Part shown: piece after piece, positions 55,797-64,000 of the stretch | Numbering within the stretch: the first letter of the stretch is position 1 | How the letters are laid out: each line of letters begins with the position of its first letter | DNA from: Streptomyces sp. YIM 121038 | GTDB taxonomy: Bacteria > Actinomycetota > Actinomycetes > Streptomycetales > Streptomycetaceae | Reading direction: 5' to 3' | NCBI RefSeq assembly: GCF_006088715.1 | Contig: NZ_CP030771.1 | Span: 2,914,001 to 2,978,000, forward strand | Length of the DNA: 64,000 nucleotides | The notes under the pieces: model-generated | The model's database searches: none | Told to the model about the DNA's origin: nothing | What the model saw: only the letters and a program-made list of their open reading frames with translations | Translations under genes and position numbers: made by a program

Positions 55797-55821
55797 TGTC
55801 GAAACTGATTCTGTTACGACA
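55797..55821. promoter_or_regulatory. candidate Rrf2 operator upstream of its own gene
   Basis: TGTCGAAAC-N7-GTTACGACA, 8 of 9 arm bases complementary, 35 bases before the Rrf2 start, and matching the site at 55261-55285. Confidence 0.65.
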
Positions 55822-55914
55822 GGGGCGCGGCTGTCCAGCCCTGCCCCTGTCCGCGCAGGTGCGCGAGCGCGTCGAGGGGGACGTCGAGGGGGACCTCGGC
55901 GTCGGGAGGCGCAG

Positions 55915-56811
55915 TCATCCGAGGAGCGCGGGCGGCGGGTCCGACGGCCGCAGGAAGGTGACGGTGGGGTGGTCCTGGGGCGCGGCGGGCGGGGTGACCC
56001 GGGCGCGGACGCCGTAGACCTCCGCGATGAGGGGCTCGGTGATGACCTCCACCGGCGTGCCGTGCGCGTGCGCCCTCCCCTCCTTCAGGACCAGGATCTC
56101 GTCGCAGAACATCGCCGCCAGGTTGAGGTCGTGCAGGGCGATCACCGTGGTGACGGGGAGGGCGGCCACCAGGGCGAGGAGGTCCAGCTGGTGGTGGATG
56201 TCCAGGTGGTTGGTGGGCTCGTCGAGGAGGAGCTCGCGGGGGGACTGGGCCAGGGCCCGGGCGATGTGGGAGCGCTGGCGTTCGCCGCCGGAGAGGGTGT
56301 GCCAGGGCTGGTCCGCGCGGCCGGACAGGCCCGTGCGGGCCAGGGCCTCCGCCACGGCCCGCTCGTCCTCTGTGGTCGACGGCGCCCAGGCGCGGCGGTG
56401 CGGCACCCGGCCCAGGCGTACGACGTCCCGCACCGTCAGGTCGACCTGGGTGTCCGCCTGTTGCTCCACCAGGGCGAGACGGCGGGCGACCGCGCGGCGG
56501 CCCAGGTCGCGCAGCGGCTCGCCGTCGAGGGTGACCGCCCCGGCGGTGGGGGCCAGGACGCCCGCGAGGAGGCGCAGGAGCGTGGACTTCCCGGAGCCGT
56601 TGGGGCCCAGGAGGCCGACCACCGTGCCCGGCCGCGGGGCCAGGGTGACGCCGTCGACGATGAGGCGCCCGCCCGCGGCCCGGGAGACCCGGTCCGCGCT
56701 GAGGCCCGCGCCGCCCTCCGCGGGACCTGCCGAAAGCTCCCCCGGAAGGCCCGCCGAAGGCTCCGTCGAAGAACCTGCCGAAGGCTCCGCCCGCGACTCC
56801 GCCGCGCTCAT
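55915..56811 (-). CDS. btuD: ABC transporter ATP-binding protein, cobalamin-type
   Basis: 298 residues from the ATG at 56811. Walker A GPNGSGKS, signature LSGGERQRSHIARAL and Walker B LLLDEPTNHLD are intact. An N-terminal 45-residue Ser/Glu/Pro-rich repeat-like tail precedes the domain. FecE/FepC-like by sequence, but the B12 riboswitch on this operon makes cobalamin import more likely than iron siderophore. Starts inside the permease stop (4-bp overlap). Confidence 0.88.
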   Translation of the reverse strand: MSAAESRAEPSAGSSTEPSAGLPGELSAGPAEGGAGLSADRVSRAAGGRLIVDGVTLAPRPGTVVGLLGPNGSGKSTLLRLLAGVLAPTAGAVTLDGEPLRDLGRRAVARRLALVEQQADTQVDLTVRDVVRLGRVPHRRAWAPSTTEDERAVAEALARTGLSGRADQPWHTLSGGERQRSHIARALAQSPRELLLDEPTNHLDIHHQLDLLALVAALPVTTVIALHDLNLAAMFCDEILVLKEGRAHAHGTPVEVITEPLIAEVYGVRARVTPPAAPQDHPTVTFLRPSDPPPALLG

Positions 56812-57872
56812 CCGACCCTCCTCGTGCGGTAGAGGACCGCCACGAACGCGGGGACGCCGATCAGCGACGTGACCACCCCGACCGGCACCTCCTGCGGGTC
56901 CAGGAGCGTACGGGCCAGGGTGTCCACCCAGATGAGGAACACCGCGCCCGTCAGGGCCGTCACCGGCAGCAGGCGGGCGTGGCGCGGACCGACGAGCACA
57001 CGGGCCGCGTGCGGCAGGGTCAGGCCGACGAAGCCGATGGCCCCGGCCGCGCTGACCAGGGCCGCCGTGAGCAGGGCCGTGGTGCACAGCAGGAGCAGCC
57101 GGACCCGGGTGACGTGCACGCCCAGGGCGGCCGCCGCGTCCTGGCCGAAGGCGAACGCGTCGAGGGTGTGGGCCTGGGACAGACAGATCACCAGGGCCAC
57201 GGCGAGGACCGCCGCGCACACCGCCACGTCCGTCCAGTCCGCGCCGCTCAACGAGCCGAGCAGCCAGAACAGGACGCCGCGCGTCGTCTCCGCGTCCGCG
57301 GCCGTCAGGATGACGAAGGAGGTGAGGGAGGAGAAGAGCTGCATGGCCGCGACGCCGGACAGGACCACGCGGTCCGTGGTGGCGCCCAGGGCCTGGCTGA
57401 GGAGCAGCACGAAGCCGAACGCGCACAGGGCCCCGGCGAAGGCCCCGCCGGAGACCGACACCGCTCCCCCGCCGACCCCGAGGACCACCACCGCCACCGC
57501 GCCCGTGGACGCCCCGGAGGACACCCCGAGGACGAAGGGGTCGGCGAGCGGATTGCGCAGGAGCGACTGGAGGACCGCGCCGCACACGGCGAGGCCCGCC
57601 CCGCAGACGCCCGCGAGCAGGGTGCGCGGCATGCGCAGGTTCCACACGATGCCGTCGCGCAGCGGGGTGAGCCGGGCCTCGCCCCAGCCGAGGTGGGCGG
57701 CCACCGCCGCCCAGACGTCCGGTACGGAGATGTCGGCCGGGCCGATGGTGACGGCGACGGCCACCGAGAGCGGGAGCGCCACCAGGCCCGCCGCCCACAG
57801 CAGGGCCGTGCGCCAGGCGCCGGACCGGAGGCGCGGGCCGCCGCGGGCCCGCTCGCGTGCGGCCGTGCTCAC
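56808..57872 (-). CDS. btuC: ABC transporter permease, cobalamin-type (FecCD family)
   Basis: 354 residues from a GTG at 57872 with GTGA coupling to the binding-protein stop. About ten membrane helices; family motifs RMPRTLLAGVCGAGLAVCGAVLQ, NPLADPFVLGVSSGA and GLTLPHAARVLVGPRH. It forms the membrane channel with the ATPase encoded next. Confidence 0.9.
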   Translation of the reverse strand: MSTAARERARGGPRLRSGAWRTALLWAAGLVALPLSVAVAVTIGPADISVPDVWAAVAAHLGWGEARLTPLRDGIVWNLRMPRTLLAGVCGAGLAVCGAVLQSLLRNPLADPFVLGVSSGASTGAVAVVVLGVGGGAVSVSGGAFAGALCAFGFVLLLSQALGATTDRVVLSGVAAMQLFSSLTSFVILTAADAETTRGVLFWLLGSLSGADWTDVAVCAAVLAVALVICLSQAHTLDAFAFGQDAAAALGVHVTRVRLLLLCTTALLTAALVSAAGAIGFVGLTLPHAARVLVGPRHARLLPVTALTGAVFLIWVDTLARTLLDPQEVPVGVVTSLIGVPAFVAVLYRTRRVG

Positions 57873-58972
57873 CGCGCCAGGCCGAACGCGCGCAGCCCCG
57901 CCGCGACTTGCTCGATGCCGTCGACCGTGCGGATCGTCGGGTTGAGGGCCTGGCCGCTGAGCAGCACGTACCGCTTCTTCTTCACGGCCGTGAGGTTCTT
58001 GGTGACGGGGTTGGACTCCAGGAACCTGATCTTCTGGCGGGCGCTCTCGGCCGACTGGGCCTTGCGGGTGAGGTCGCCGATGACGAGGACGTCCGGGTCG
58101 CGGTCGGCCACGGTCTCCCAGTTGATCTGGGGCCACTCGGCGCGCGTGTCGGCGAAGACGTTGCGGACGCCGAGGGCGCGGGTGATGACGCCGGGCGCGC
58201 CGCAGCAGCCCGCGATGTAGGGCGCCTTGGAGTCGGAGAACCAGTACAGGACGGACGCGTCGGACGCCTTGAGCGTCCGCTTCGCCCTGGTCACGCGGGA
58301 CTTGAGGTCCGCGACGAGGCGCTCGCCGCGCGCCTGGACGTGGAAGACCCGGGCCAGGTCGCGGATCTCGCCGTAGACGGTGTCCATGGTGAGCGTCTTG
58401 GTGCGGGTGCCGTCGCCGTCGCCGCCGTTGTCCTTGCCCGCGCAGTCGGTGGGCGAGACGTAGACGGGGACGCCGAGCTCGGTGAACTTGGCGCGGTCGG
58501 CGACGCCGCCCTTGCCGACGGTGTAGAGGAACGACGCGCTGACGAAGTCCGGCTCCTTGGAGAGGACCTTCTCCAGGGACGGGTAGCGGTCGGCGAGGCG
58601 CTCGACCTTCGCGTTCTGCTTCTTCAGGCGGGGCAGGACCGGGTCGGTCCAGGTGCCGGTGCCGGCCATGCGGTCGGCGAGGCCGAGGGAGAGCAGGATC
58701 TCCGTGGAGCCCTGGTCGAGGGAGACCGCCCGCTTCGGCGGGGCCGTGACCTCGGCCTTCTGGCCGCAGGAGGTGACCGTCACCGGGTAGCCCGCGGCCT
58801 TGGCACCGGCGTCCTGCCGCTGCGCGGAGCCGCCGCCGCAGGCGGTGAGCAGGAGCAGGCCGCCCGCCGCGAGCAGCGCGGTCAGACGCGGCCCGGGGGC
58901 GGTGCGGGCACCGGGGGCGGCGCTGCGGGGACGGGCGGCCGCGCGGCGTGCGCGAGGGGCAAGAGGGGGCAC
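57869..58972 (-). CDS. btuF: ABC transporter substrate-binding lipoprotein, cobalamin-type
   Basis: 367 residues, GTG start. The signal has a lipobox LLTAC (Cys45), so the protein is tethered outside. Two-lobed FecB/BtuF fold with AVSLDQGSTEILLSLGLADR and a DPDVLVIGD motif; a CC pair (YIAGCCGAPG) may bind ligand or form a disulfide. First gene of the operon and 75 bases after a B12 riboswitch. Siderophore specificity cannot be excluded. Confidence 0.85.
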   Translation of the reverse strand: MPPLAPRARRAAARPRSAAPGARTAPGPRLTALLAAGGLLLLTACGGGSAQRQDAGAKAAGYPVTVTSCGQKAEVTAPPKRAVSLDQGSTEILLSLGLADRMAGTGTWTDPVLPRLKKQNAKVERLADRYPSLEKVLSKEPDFVSASFLYTVGKGGVADRAKFTELGVPVYVSPTDCAGKDNGGDGDGTRTKTLTMDTVYGEIRDLARVFHVQARGERLVADLKSRVTRAKRTLKASDASVLYWFSDSKAPYIAGCCGAPGVITRALGVRNVFADTRAEWPQINWETVADRDPDVLVIGDLTRKAQSAESARQKIRFLESNPVTKNLTAVKKKRYVLLSGQALNPTIRTVDGIEQVAAGLRAFGLAR

Positions 58973-59044
58973 AGGACTTCCCGGGTCTCATGGCTCATGC
59001 GCGGAGCCTGGTCTGCGAAACCCCGCCGCCCGGCGCGCGGTCGG

Positions 59045-59190
59045 CGGTGCCAGCAGGTCTTCGGACTCGGGTTCGTCCGGGCGGGGCCGCCTTCCCGGAT
59101 GTCCGTGACATCCAGTGGCCGCTGGTCCCGCCCGTCCCCCTCACCGCTGCGCGTCAGTTCCGGATTCCCACCGGATTCCCTGGCCCGGGT
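59045..59190 (-). promoter_or_regulatory. cobalamin (AdoCbl) riboswitch
   Basis: On the minus strand the leader reads GGGAATCCGGTGGGAATCC (59162-59180), then GCGCAGCGGTGAGG, GCCACTG and, near its end, AGTCCGAAGACCTGC with the B12-box geometry (59049-59067). GCCAG and CTGGC can pair as the closing P1 stem. This order matches the streptomycete B12 riboswitch. It lies in the leader of the binding-protein gene, predicting repression by adenosylcobalamin. Confidence 0.85.
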
Positions 59191-59243
59191 ACGGGCGCGA
59201 CTGGCGTGCGCAAGCTATCACCCCGCCGCGGGCCGGGAGGACG

Positions 59244-59690
59244 TCACCCCTGCTCGGGGCGTGGTTCGCCGCGGTAGGTGCCGAAGGACCACTTGTTGCC
59301 CTCCGGGTCCGCGACAGCGAACTCGCGGCTGCCGTACGGCTGGTCCTCTATCTCGCGGATGACCTTCACGCCCGCCTCCTTGAGGCGGCGGTGGAGGGCG
59401 TCGACGTGATCCGTGACGACGTACGCGCCGAACGTCCCCGGCTTGAGGCACCACTCGGCCGACCGCGGGTCGTAGGAGCCGAGCATGACGCCGCCGCCCT
59501 CGGGCCAGTCGAGCTGGGCGTGGGCGACGCGGCCGCCGTCCTCGTACACGGCGGTGCGCAGGAAGCCGACGGTGGTGACGAGGAAGTCGATGAGGGCGGG
59601 GGCGTCGTGGGCCTGGAAGGTGGGCCAGACGTCGGGGGCGCGGAGGTTCGGGGTGGTCCGAGTGCTCTGTACCGCTTCGTTGGTGTTCAT
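59244..59690 (-). CDS. VOC-superfamily (glyoxalase-like) protein
   Basis: 148 residues from the ATG at 59690. Two beta-alpha-beta modules, with FQAHDAPALIDFLVTTVGF in the first and DHVDALHRRLKEAGVK plus REFAVADPEGNKWSFGTY in the second, typical of VOC proteins. Family roles range from dioxygenases to antibiotic resistance; the substrate is unknown. Follows the AraC gene by 5 bases and is likely in its operon. Confidence 0.88.
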   Translation of the reverse strand: MNTNEAVQSTRTTPNLRAPDVWPTFQAHDAPALIDFLVTTVGFLRTAVYEDGGRVAHAQLDWPEGGGVMLGSYDPRSAEWCLKPGTFGAYVVTDHVDALHRRLKEAGVKVIREIEDQPYGSREFAVADPEGNKWSFGTYRGEPRPEQG

Positions 59691-59695
59691 GTCCC

Positions 59696-60568
59696 TCAGT
59701 CTTCGCCGTCGCGGTGCCCCCCGGCTTGGATATTCCGGCACTCCTCGGCCAGCCAGGCGCTCGGGCTCGCGCCCGTGTACTGGCGGAAGTCGCGCACCAG
59801 GTGGGAGTGGTCGTAGTAGCCGCAGTCGGCGGCGACGCGGGCGAGGTCGGCGGGCGCGCCCGCGACGACCGCGCGCACGACCCGCGCCTTCGCGTGCTGG
59901 AAGCGCATCAGGCGGGCGGCCTGCTTGGGCGGCACGCCGGTCTCGGCGCGGAACAGGGCCGTCAGGCGGCGTTCGCTGAGCGCGACGTGCGCGGCCAGGC
60001 CCCGCAGGGTGCCCGCGCCCCGGTGCCGGGCGAGCCAGGCCCAGGCCTCGGCGACCTCGGGGCGCACCGGGGCGAGGCGCCCGGCGTCGGCGGCGCGGCG
60101 CGCCAAGTAGGCGTTGAGGCAGGCGAACCGCTCGTCCCAGCCGTCGGCCTCGCACAGCCGCTCGCGGACGTCGGCGGCGATCCGGCCGAGGACGTCCGTG
60201 CCGTCGGTGACGAGCCGTCCCGTCAGCTCGGCGGCCGGGAGGCCGAGGAGCGAGCGGGCCGCGAGCGGGTGCACGGCGAGCTGGATGCCCGCCTGGTGCT
60301 CGGGCTGCACGACGTACGCCGGGCTCTGGTGCAGCCCGCCCACGACGATGTCGGTGCGCACGGCGTCGGGCCCGGTGGCCTGCTCGGCGGTGGAGCCGGT
60401 GACGACGGGCCCGTCGAGCGAGAAGATCAGCGTCAGATACGGCGACGGCAGGCCGCGGTGCAGGCCCGGCGCCTCGCCGCTCGTGCGGTAGCCCACGGCG
60501 GACACGACCTTGCCGCCCTGCTCCGGCGGGAGCGGGGGGCGGACGAACTCGCGGCGGGCGGTGTCCAT
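59696..60568 (-). CDS. AraC-family transcriptional regulator
   Basis: 290 residues. An N-terminal sensing domain of about 190 residues is followed by the double HTH (RGLAAHVALSERRLTALFRAETGVPPKQAARLMRF and DLARVAADCGYYDHSHLVRDFRQYTGASPSAWLAEE). It lies 5 bases before the VOC gene; the pair resembles a regulator with the enzyme for the compound it senses. Confidence 0.9.
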   Translation of the reverse strand: MDTARREFVRPPLPPEQGGKVVSAVGYRTSGEAPGLHRGLPSPYLTLIFSLDGPVVTGSTAEQATGPDAVRTDIVVGGLHQSPAYVVQPEHQAGIQLAVHPLAARSLLGLPAAELTGRLVTDGTDVLGRIAADVRERLCEADGWDERFACLNAYLARRAADAGRLAPVRPEVAEAWAWLARHRGAGTLRGLAAHVALSERRLTALFRAETGVPPKQAARLMRFQHAKARVVRAVVAGAPADLARVAADCGYYDHSHLVRDFRQYTGASPSAWLAEECRNIQAGGHRDGED

Positions 60569-60590
60569 GCGTCCATTGTGACCACGCGCG

Positions 60591-60660
60591 GGGCGCCGGG
60601 CACGGCTTCGCGGGCGCCGGGCACGGCCTCGCGGGCGCCGGGCACGGCCTCGCGGGCGCC
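60591..60660. repeat. 21-bp tandem repeat, three copies plus a partial
   Basis: GGGCGCCGGGCACGGCCTCG with C occupies 60591-60611 (one change), 60612-60632 and 60633-60653, then begins a fourth copy. It sits between the divergent AraC and phosphatase genes; the unit is a multiple of 3 but I see no start codon in a sensible frame. Confidence 0.85.
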
Positions 60661-60804
60661 GCCGCGCCTACCCGCTCCGCCGCGTCCCACGCCCGCCACG
60701 CACCGTGACATCGATCATGGGAATCGGCTGCGCGCGCTCGTAGCATGGCCCGCCGCTCCGCACCGGGCGGCGCGTCACCTCCGAGGATCCGAGGAACGGA
60801 CACC

Positions 60805-61938
60805 ATGGCTGTACGAGCACGAAGCAGGACCAAGCGGGCGGCCCTCGGACTCGCGGGGGCGCTCGCCGCGGCGGTGTTCGCGGGCGGTGTGCTGTGGCCG
60901 GGCGCGGACGCGGCCACGGCGAGCCCGTCGGCCGCGCCCGTCCGGCTCGCGCACTGGCCGAAGCCGGTGGCCGCCGAGCTCGGCGAGGTCATCGCCGAGA
61001 ACGCGCACAACGGCGCGTACGCCGTCTTCGACGCGGACAACACGACGTACCGCAACGACCTGGAGGAGGCGCTGCTTCCGTTCCTGGAGATGAAGGGCGT
61101 CCTGACCCGGAAGTCGATGGCCCCGTCCCTGAAGGTCATCCCGTTCAAGGACACGGCCACGCACCAGGAGAGCCTCTACAGCTACTACACCCGCCTCTGC
61201 GAGGTCGACGACCAGGTCTGCTACCCGTGGGCCGCGCAGATCTTCGCCGGCTTCACGCTGAAGCGGCTCAAGGGGTACGTCGACGAACTGCTCGCGTACG
61301 ACAGGCCGATCCCGGCGACGTACTACGAGAACGGGAAGGTGACGCGGACCGAGGTCCACCGCCCCGAGTTCTCCCCCGGCATGCGCGAGCTGTACACGTC
61401 CCTGCGCGCGCACGGGATCGAGGTGTACGTGGTGAGCGCCGCGAGCGAGGACCTGGTGCGGATGGTGCTCGCCGACCCGAAGTACGGGTACGGGGTGAAG
61501 CCGCGCAACGTCATCGGCGTCGGCCTCCAGCTCAAGGACCCGCGGACCGGCCGCGTCACCAGCTCCCGCAAGGAGATCGCCGAGGGCCGCTTCGGGCCGG
61601 AGGACCGGGCGCGGCTCGCCCGCTACGAGCTGACGCCGAACCTGTGGGCGCCGCTGACCTGGTACCAGGGCAAGCCCGCGGCGATCTCCACGTACATCGA
61701 CGAGTGGAAGAAGCCCGTCCTCGTGGCCGGGGACACGCCGTCGAGCGACGGGCCGATGCTCTTCCACTCGGCGGACGTGCGGCACGGGGGCGTACGCGTG
61801 TGGGTCAACCGCAAGGACGGCTACATGGAGCAGCTGGACGAGATGAAGCGGAAGAACGCGGCGCGGCAAAGGGAGTTGGGGCAGCCCGTGACCGCGGACA
61901 AGCGGTGGCTGACGGTGACGCCGGAGCAGCTCGGCTAG
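60805..61938 (+). CDS. secreted HAD-superfamily phosphatase, phosphorylcholine-phosphatase-like
   Basis: 377 residues from the ATG at 60805. A Tat/Sec-like signal (RARSRTKRAALGLAGALAAAVFAGGVLW) targets it out of the cell. The HAD nucleophile motif is VFDADNTTYRND and the later motif has VAGDTPSSDGPMLF. It resembles PlcP/PchP-type enzymes, which release phosphate from phosphorylcholine or similar monoesters; the exact substrate is inferred only. Its stop overlaps the convergent asparaginase stop in CTAG. Confidence 0.85.
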   Translation: MAVRARSRTKRAALGLAGALAAAVFAGGVLWPGADAATASPSAAPVRLAHWPKPVAAELGEVIAENAHNGAYAVFDADNTTYRNDLEEALLPFLEMKGVLTRKSMAPSLKVIPFKDTATHQESLYSYYTRLCEVDDQVCYPWAAQIFAGFTLKRLKGYVDELLAYDRPIPATYYENGKVTRTEVHRPEFSPGMRELYTSLRAHGIEVYVVSAASEDLVRMVLADPKYGYGVKPRNVIGVGLQLKDPRTGRVTSSRKEIAEGRFGPEDRARLARYELTPNLWAPLTWYQGKPAAISTYIDEWKKPVLVAGDTPSSDGPMLFHSADVRHGGVRVWVNRKDGYMEQLDEMKRKNAARQRELGQPVTADKRWLTVTPEQLG

Positions 61939-62912
61939 GCACCGCTCCCGTCCAGGCGGCGGAACGCCGTCTCGACGGCCGGGCGGTCCGCGCCGTCCGC
62001 GAGGAGGGCGTGGAGCAGCAGGCGGGCCTTGGGCGCGTCGAGGGCGCCCGCGGAGATCAGGCCGCGGGACAGCAGGTCGGCCTCGGAGCCGGGGCCGCGG
62101 TAGGTCTCGCTGAGGAGCGGGCCCGCGCCGGTGCGCGAGGCGAGGACGACGGGCATCCGGGCGGCGCGGGCCGCGAGCGGTTCGACCAGCCACTGGGGTG
62201 CGTGTCCGGCGCCGAAGGCCGCCACGACCAGGCCGTCGAAGCGGTCGTCCACCGCCTCCAGGAGCTCGCCGCCGTCGCCCAGGGAGAGGGTCAGCAGGGC
62301 CACGCGGGCGGCGTTCCCCAGCCGCAGCGGGCGCTCCACGGTGGGCTCCTGGGGGCGCAGCAGGATCCGCGGCACGCCCTCCACCACGCGGCCGAGCGGG
62401 CCCGCGCCGGGCGAGACGAACGTGGTGAGGGAGGTGGTGTGCGCCTTGCGCGCGTGCCGGGCCGCGTGGATCTCGTCGGCGAGGACCACGAGGACGCCGA
62501 GGCCCCGGCAGCGGGGGTCGGCGGCGACGGCGAGCGCGGCGGCGAGGTTCGCCGGGCCGTCCGCGCCCGGCAGGTCGGGGCGGCGCATCGCGCCGGTGAC
62601 CACGATCGGGGCGCGCGGCGCGCACACCACGTCGAGCAGGAAGGCCGTCTCCTCCAGGGTGTCGGTGCCCTGGACGACCACGACGCCGTGGCCCGCGGCG
62701 GTGGCCTCGTCCACGCGCTCCGCGAGGGCGGCCAGGTCCGCCAGGGTCAGGGAGGAGCCCGGGAGCCTGCGGAAGTCGTGCAGCTCCGTCTTGACGTCGT
62801 CGGGGACGGGGACGGCGGCGAGGGTCTGGGAGCCGGTGAGGCGGGCGGAGCCGCCGCCGGAGTGGGCGGAGATGGTGCCGCCGAGGGTGAAGACGCTGAC
62901 GGTTGTGGTCAT
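61935..62912 (-). CDS. L-asparaginase (type II-like)
   Basis: 325 residues. Conserved substrate and catalytic motifs: TLGGTISAHSG (nucleophile Thr) and VVVVQGTDTLEETAFLL. Cleaves asparagine to aspartate and ammonia; no signal peptide is present, so it is probably cytoplasmic. Converges tail-to-tail with the phosphatase gene, sharing the CTAG stop. Confidence 0.9.
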   Translation of the reverse strand: MTTTVSVFTLGGTISAHSGGGSARLTGSQTLAAVPVPDDVKTELHDFRRLPGSSLTLADLAALAERVDEATAAGHGVVVVQGTDTLEETAFLLDVVCAPRAPIVVTGAMRRPDLPGADGPANLAAALAVAADPRCRGLGVLVVLADEIHAARHARKAHTTSLTTFVSPGAGPLGRVVEGVPRILLRPQEPTVERPLRLGNAARVALLTLSLGDGGELLEAVDDRFDGLVVAAFGAGHAPQWLVEPLAARAARMPVVLASRTGAGPLLSETYRGPGSEADLLSRGLISAGALDAPKARLLLHALLADGADRPAVETAFRRLDGSGA

Positions 62913-63011
62913 GCCGGAGGCTCTCCCCGGGCCCGCACCGGCCCGAAACCAGGAGGCGTGGTCGCGCTCGTCACACGGCGGTCCGGGCGGCGGGCCCCTT
63001 CGGTACGCCGT

Positions 63012-64000
63012 TCAGTACGCCGTGGTCGCGGTGAGGACCCCGGCCTCGATCGCGCTGGTCAGCGCCTTGTGGTCGGTCGCGTTCTGGGAGACGTAGCGCA
63101 CGGCGAAGGCCGCGACGGCCCGGTCGAAGGTGTCGGCGGAGCCCAGGTAGGCGGCGATGGCCACGCGGTCGCCGGAGCGGGCGTGGGCCCGGGCGAGGGC
63201 GGTGCCGCAGAGGCGGGCGTAGGCGAGGAGTTCGGCGGGTTCGAGGGCGGCGACGTCCACGGAGCCCTTCATGTCGCGCAGCTGGCGCCAGTAGTAGGCG
63301 CGGCCCTGCGGGCCCGTCATCCAGCCGAGGAAGATGTCGCCCGCGGCCTGGAGCAGGCGCTGGCCCGCGACGACGCGGTGGCCCGGGTGGAGGTAGGGGC
63401 CGCTGGGCAGGTGCTCTTCGAGGACGGACCGCACGGCCTCCTTGATCTGCAGGAACAGCGGGTCCTCGGCGTCCCGGCCGGTCAGCAGCACGATGAAGCA
63501 GCGGGTGCCGACGCTGCCGACGCCGACGACCTTGCGGGCGGCGTCCACGAAGCGGTAGCGGTCGAGCAGGAGGCGGCGCTCCTCGGCGAGCGTCGAGCGG
63601 TAGTCGCCGAAGATCTTGCGCAGCGCCGCCATGTCGGGGGCGCCCGCCGGTTCGAGGAGGGGCGGGTCGTGGACGATGCGGCGGCGGTCGTCGACGACCT
63701 CGGTGAGTCTGCCGAGAGCCTGGAGGCTGGTGCGGCGGCGGGCGTGCGCGAGGCGGGCCGCGGCGCGCTCGCGCTGGTGCGCGGAGTCCATGAGGCGCAG
63801 CACGTCGCCGGTGTCGACGCTGGCGTACCAGACGTCCAGCTCGCCCTTGCGGGCCAGGCGCCGGATGCCGGTGCGGTAGGCGGTGACGGCGGCGAGGGCC
63901 GCGTCGTGGGCGCCGTCCTCGCCCCCGCCGGTCTCGCGGGCGGCCACGGCGACGCTGGCGGCGAGGCGTTTGACGTCCCATTCGAAGGGGCCGGGGTAGG
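63012..64000 (-). CDS. DUF2252 domain protein (partial, N-terminus outside window)
   Basis: Coding continues off the right edge: the frame reads YPGPFEWDVKRLAASVA just before 63947. The visible 329 residues have DUF2252 features (PFEWDVKRLAAS, VVGVGSVGTRCFIVLL, FLQIKEAVRSVLEEHL, LRDMKGSVD), a family related to aminoglycoside-phosphotransferase-like kinases. About 100 N-terminal residues are missing. The role is unknown. Confidence 0.85.
   Translation of the reverse strand, partial: YPGPFEWDVKRLAASVAVAARETGGGEDGAHDAALAAVTAYRTGIRRLARKGELDVWYASVDTGDVLRLMDSAHQRERAAARLAHARRRTSLQALGRLTEVVDDRRRIVHDPPLLEPAGAPDMAALRKIFGDYRSTLAEERRLLLDRYRFVDAARKVVGVGSVGTRCFIVLLTGRDAEDPLFLQIKEAVRSVLEEHLPSGPYLHPGHRVVAGQRLLQAAGDIFLGWMTGPQGRAYYWRQLRDMKGSVDVAALEPAELLAYARLCGTALARAHARSGDRVAIAAYLGSADTFDRAVAAFAVRYVSQNATDHKALTSAIEAGVLTATTAY

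Noticed and set aside
55915..58972. Calling the ABC operon a siderophore transporter
   Set aside because: FecB/FecCD/FecE similarity alone would allow it, but the cobalamin riboswitch in the leader favours B12; kept as an alternative only.

Overview
The DNA is very GC-rich. Genes have strongly G/C-biased third positions, many GTG starts, purine-rich ribosome-binding sites and many 4-bp stop/start overlaps. With a GlnR-regulated glnA, the homodimeric aceE-type pyruvate dehydrogenase, PspA/PspAA, DUF3043 and DUF4191 proteins and NsdA-like regulators, this points to a Streptomyces chromosome. From memory, the order nadA - two-component pair - pspA - cobU/cobT/cobS - pepA - lpd - sucB - aceE - lipB - lipA - DUF4191 - RDD - glnA follows the SCO2160-SCO2200 core region of S. 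coelicolor; this was not checked by alignment.

Layout. 0-10 kb: a membrane-anchored secreted protein, erpA, nadA, a NarL-type two-component pair, pspA with its partner, a DUF3043 protein and an HtrA-like lipoprotein protease. 10-19 kb: cobalamin salvage/assembly (cobU fused to a degenerate metallo-beta-lactamase-like domain, cobT, cobS), a phosphatidylglycerol lysyltransferase with a coupled membrane protein, and pepA. 19-38 kb: the 2-oxoacid dehydrogenase block (lpd, a two-lipoyl E2, a GntR regulator, aceE), a run of accessory genes (WYL regulator, SDR, PP2C phosphatase, acetyltransferase, epimerase, FAD oxidoreductase, NsdA-like regulator), then lipB and lipA, which make the lipoyl cofactor the dehydrogenases need. 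38-41 kb: DUF4191 and RDD membrane proteins and glnA behind a canonical double GlnR box.

41.3-48.0 kb is the outstanding feature: a roughly 6.7-kb accessory island inserted at the 3' end of glnA. A 16-bp sequence from the end of glnA is repeated exactly at both junctions, like attL and attR. The island has no integrase. It carries a PD-(D/E)XK nuclease-like protein and a four-gene operon (unknown protein, truncated class I aminoacyl-tRNA-synthetase-like protein, ASCH protein, Nudix hydrolase) whose last three genes are joined by 4-bp overlaps. Divergent from the operon is a helix-turn-helix/TPR regulator coupled to a SAM methyltransferase. I found no characterised system matching this set; an RNA- or nucleotide-directed stress or defence role is inference.

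48-64 kb: a second two-component pair, an exported endonuclease/phosphatase-family protein with two 24-bp repeat arrays, a D-Ala-D-Ala carboxypeptidase, a cation/proton antiporter, an MFS exporter with an Rrf2 regulator (two matching candidate operators), a cobalamin ABC transporter behind a B12 riboswitch, a VOC protein with an AraC regulator, a secreted HAD phosphatase, an asparaginase and a partial DUF2252 gene. No tRNA, rRNA, CRISPR array or transposase was seen.
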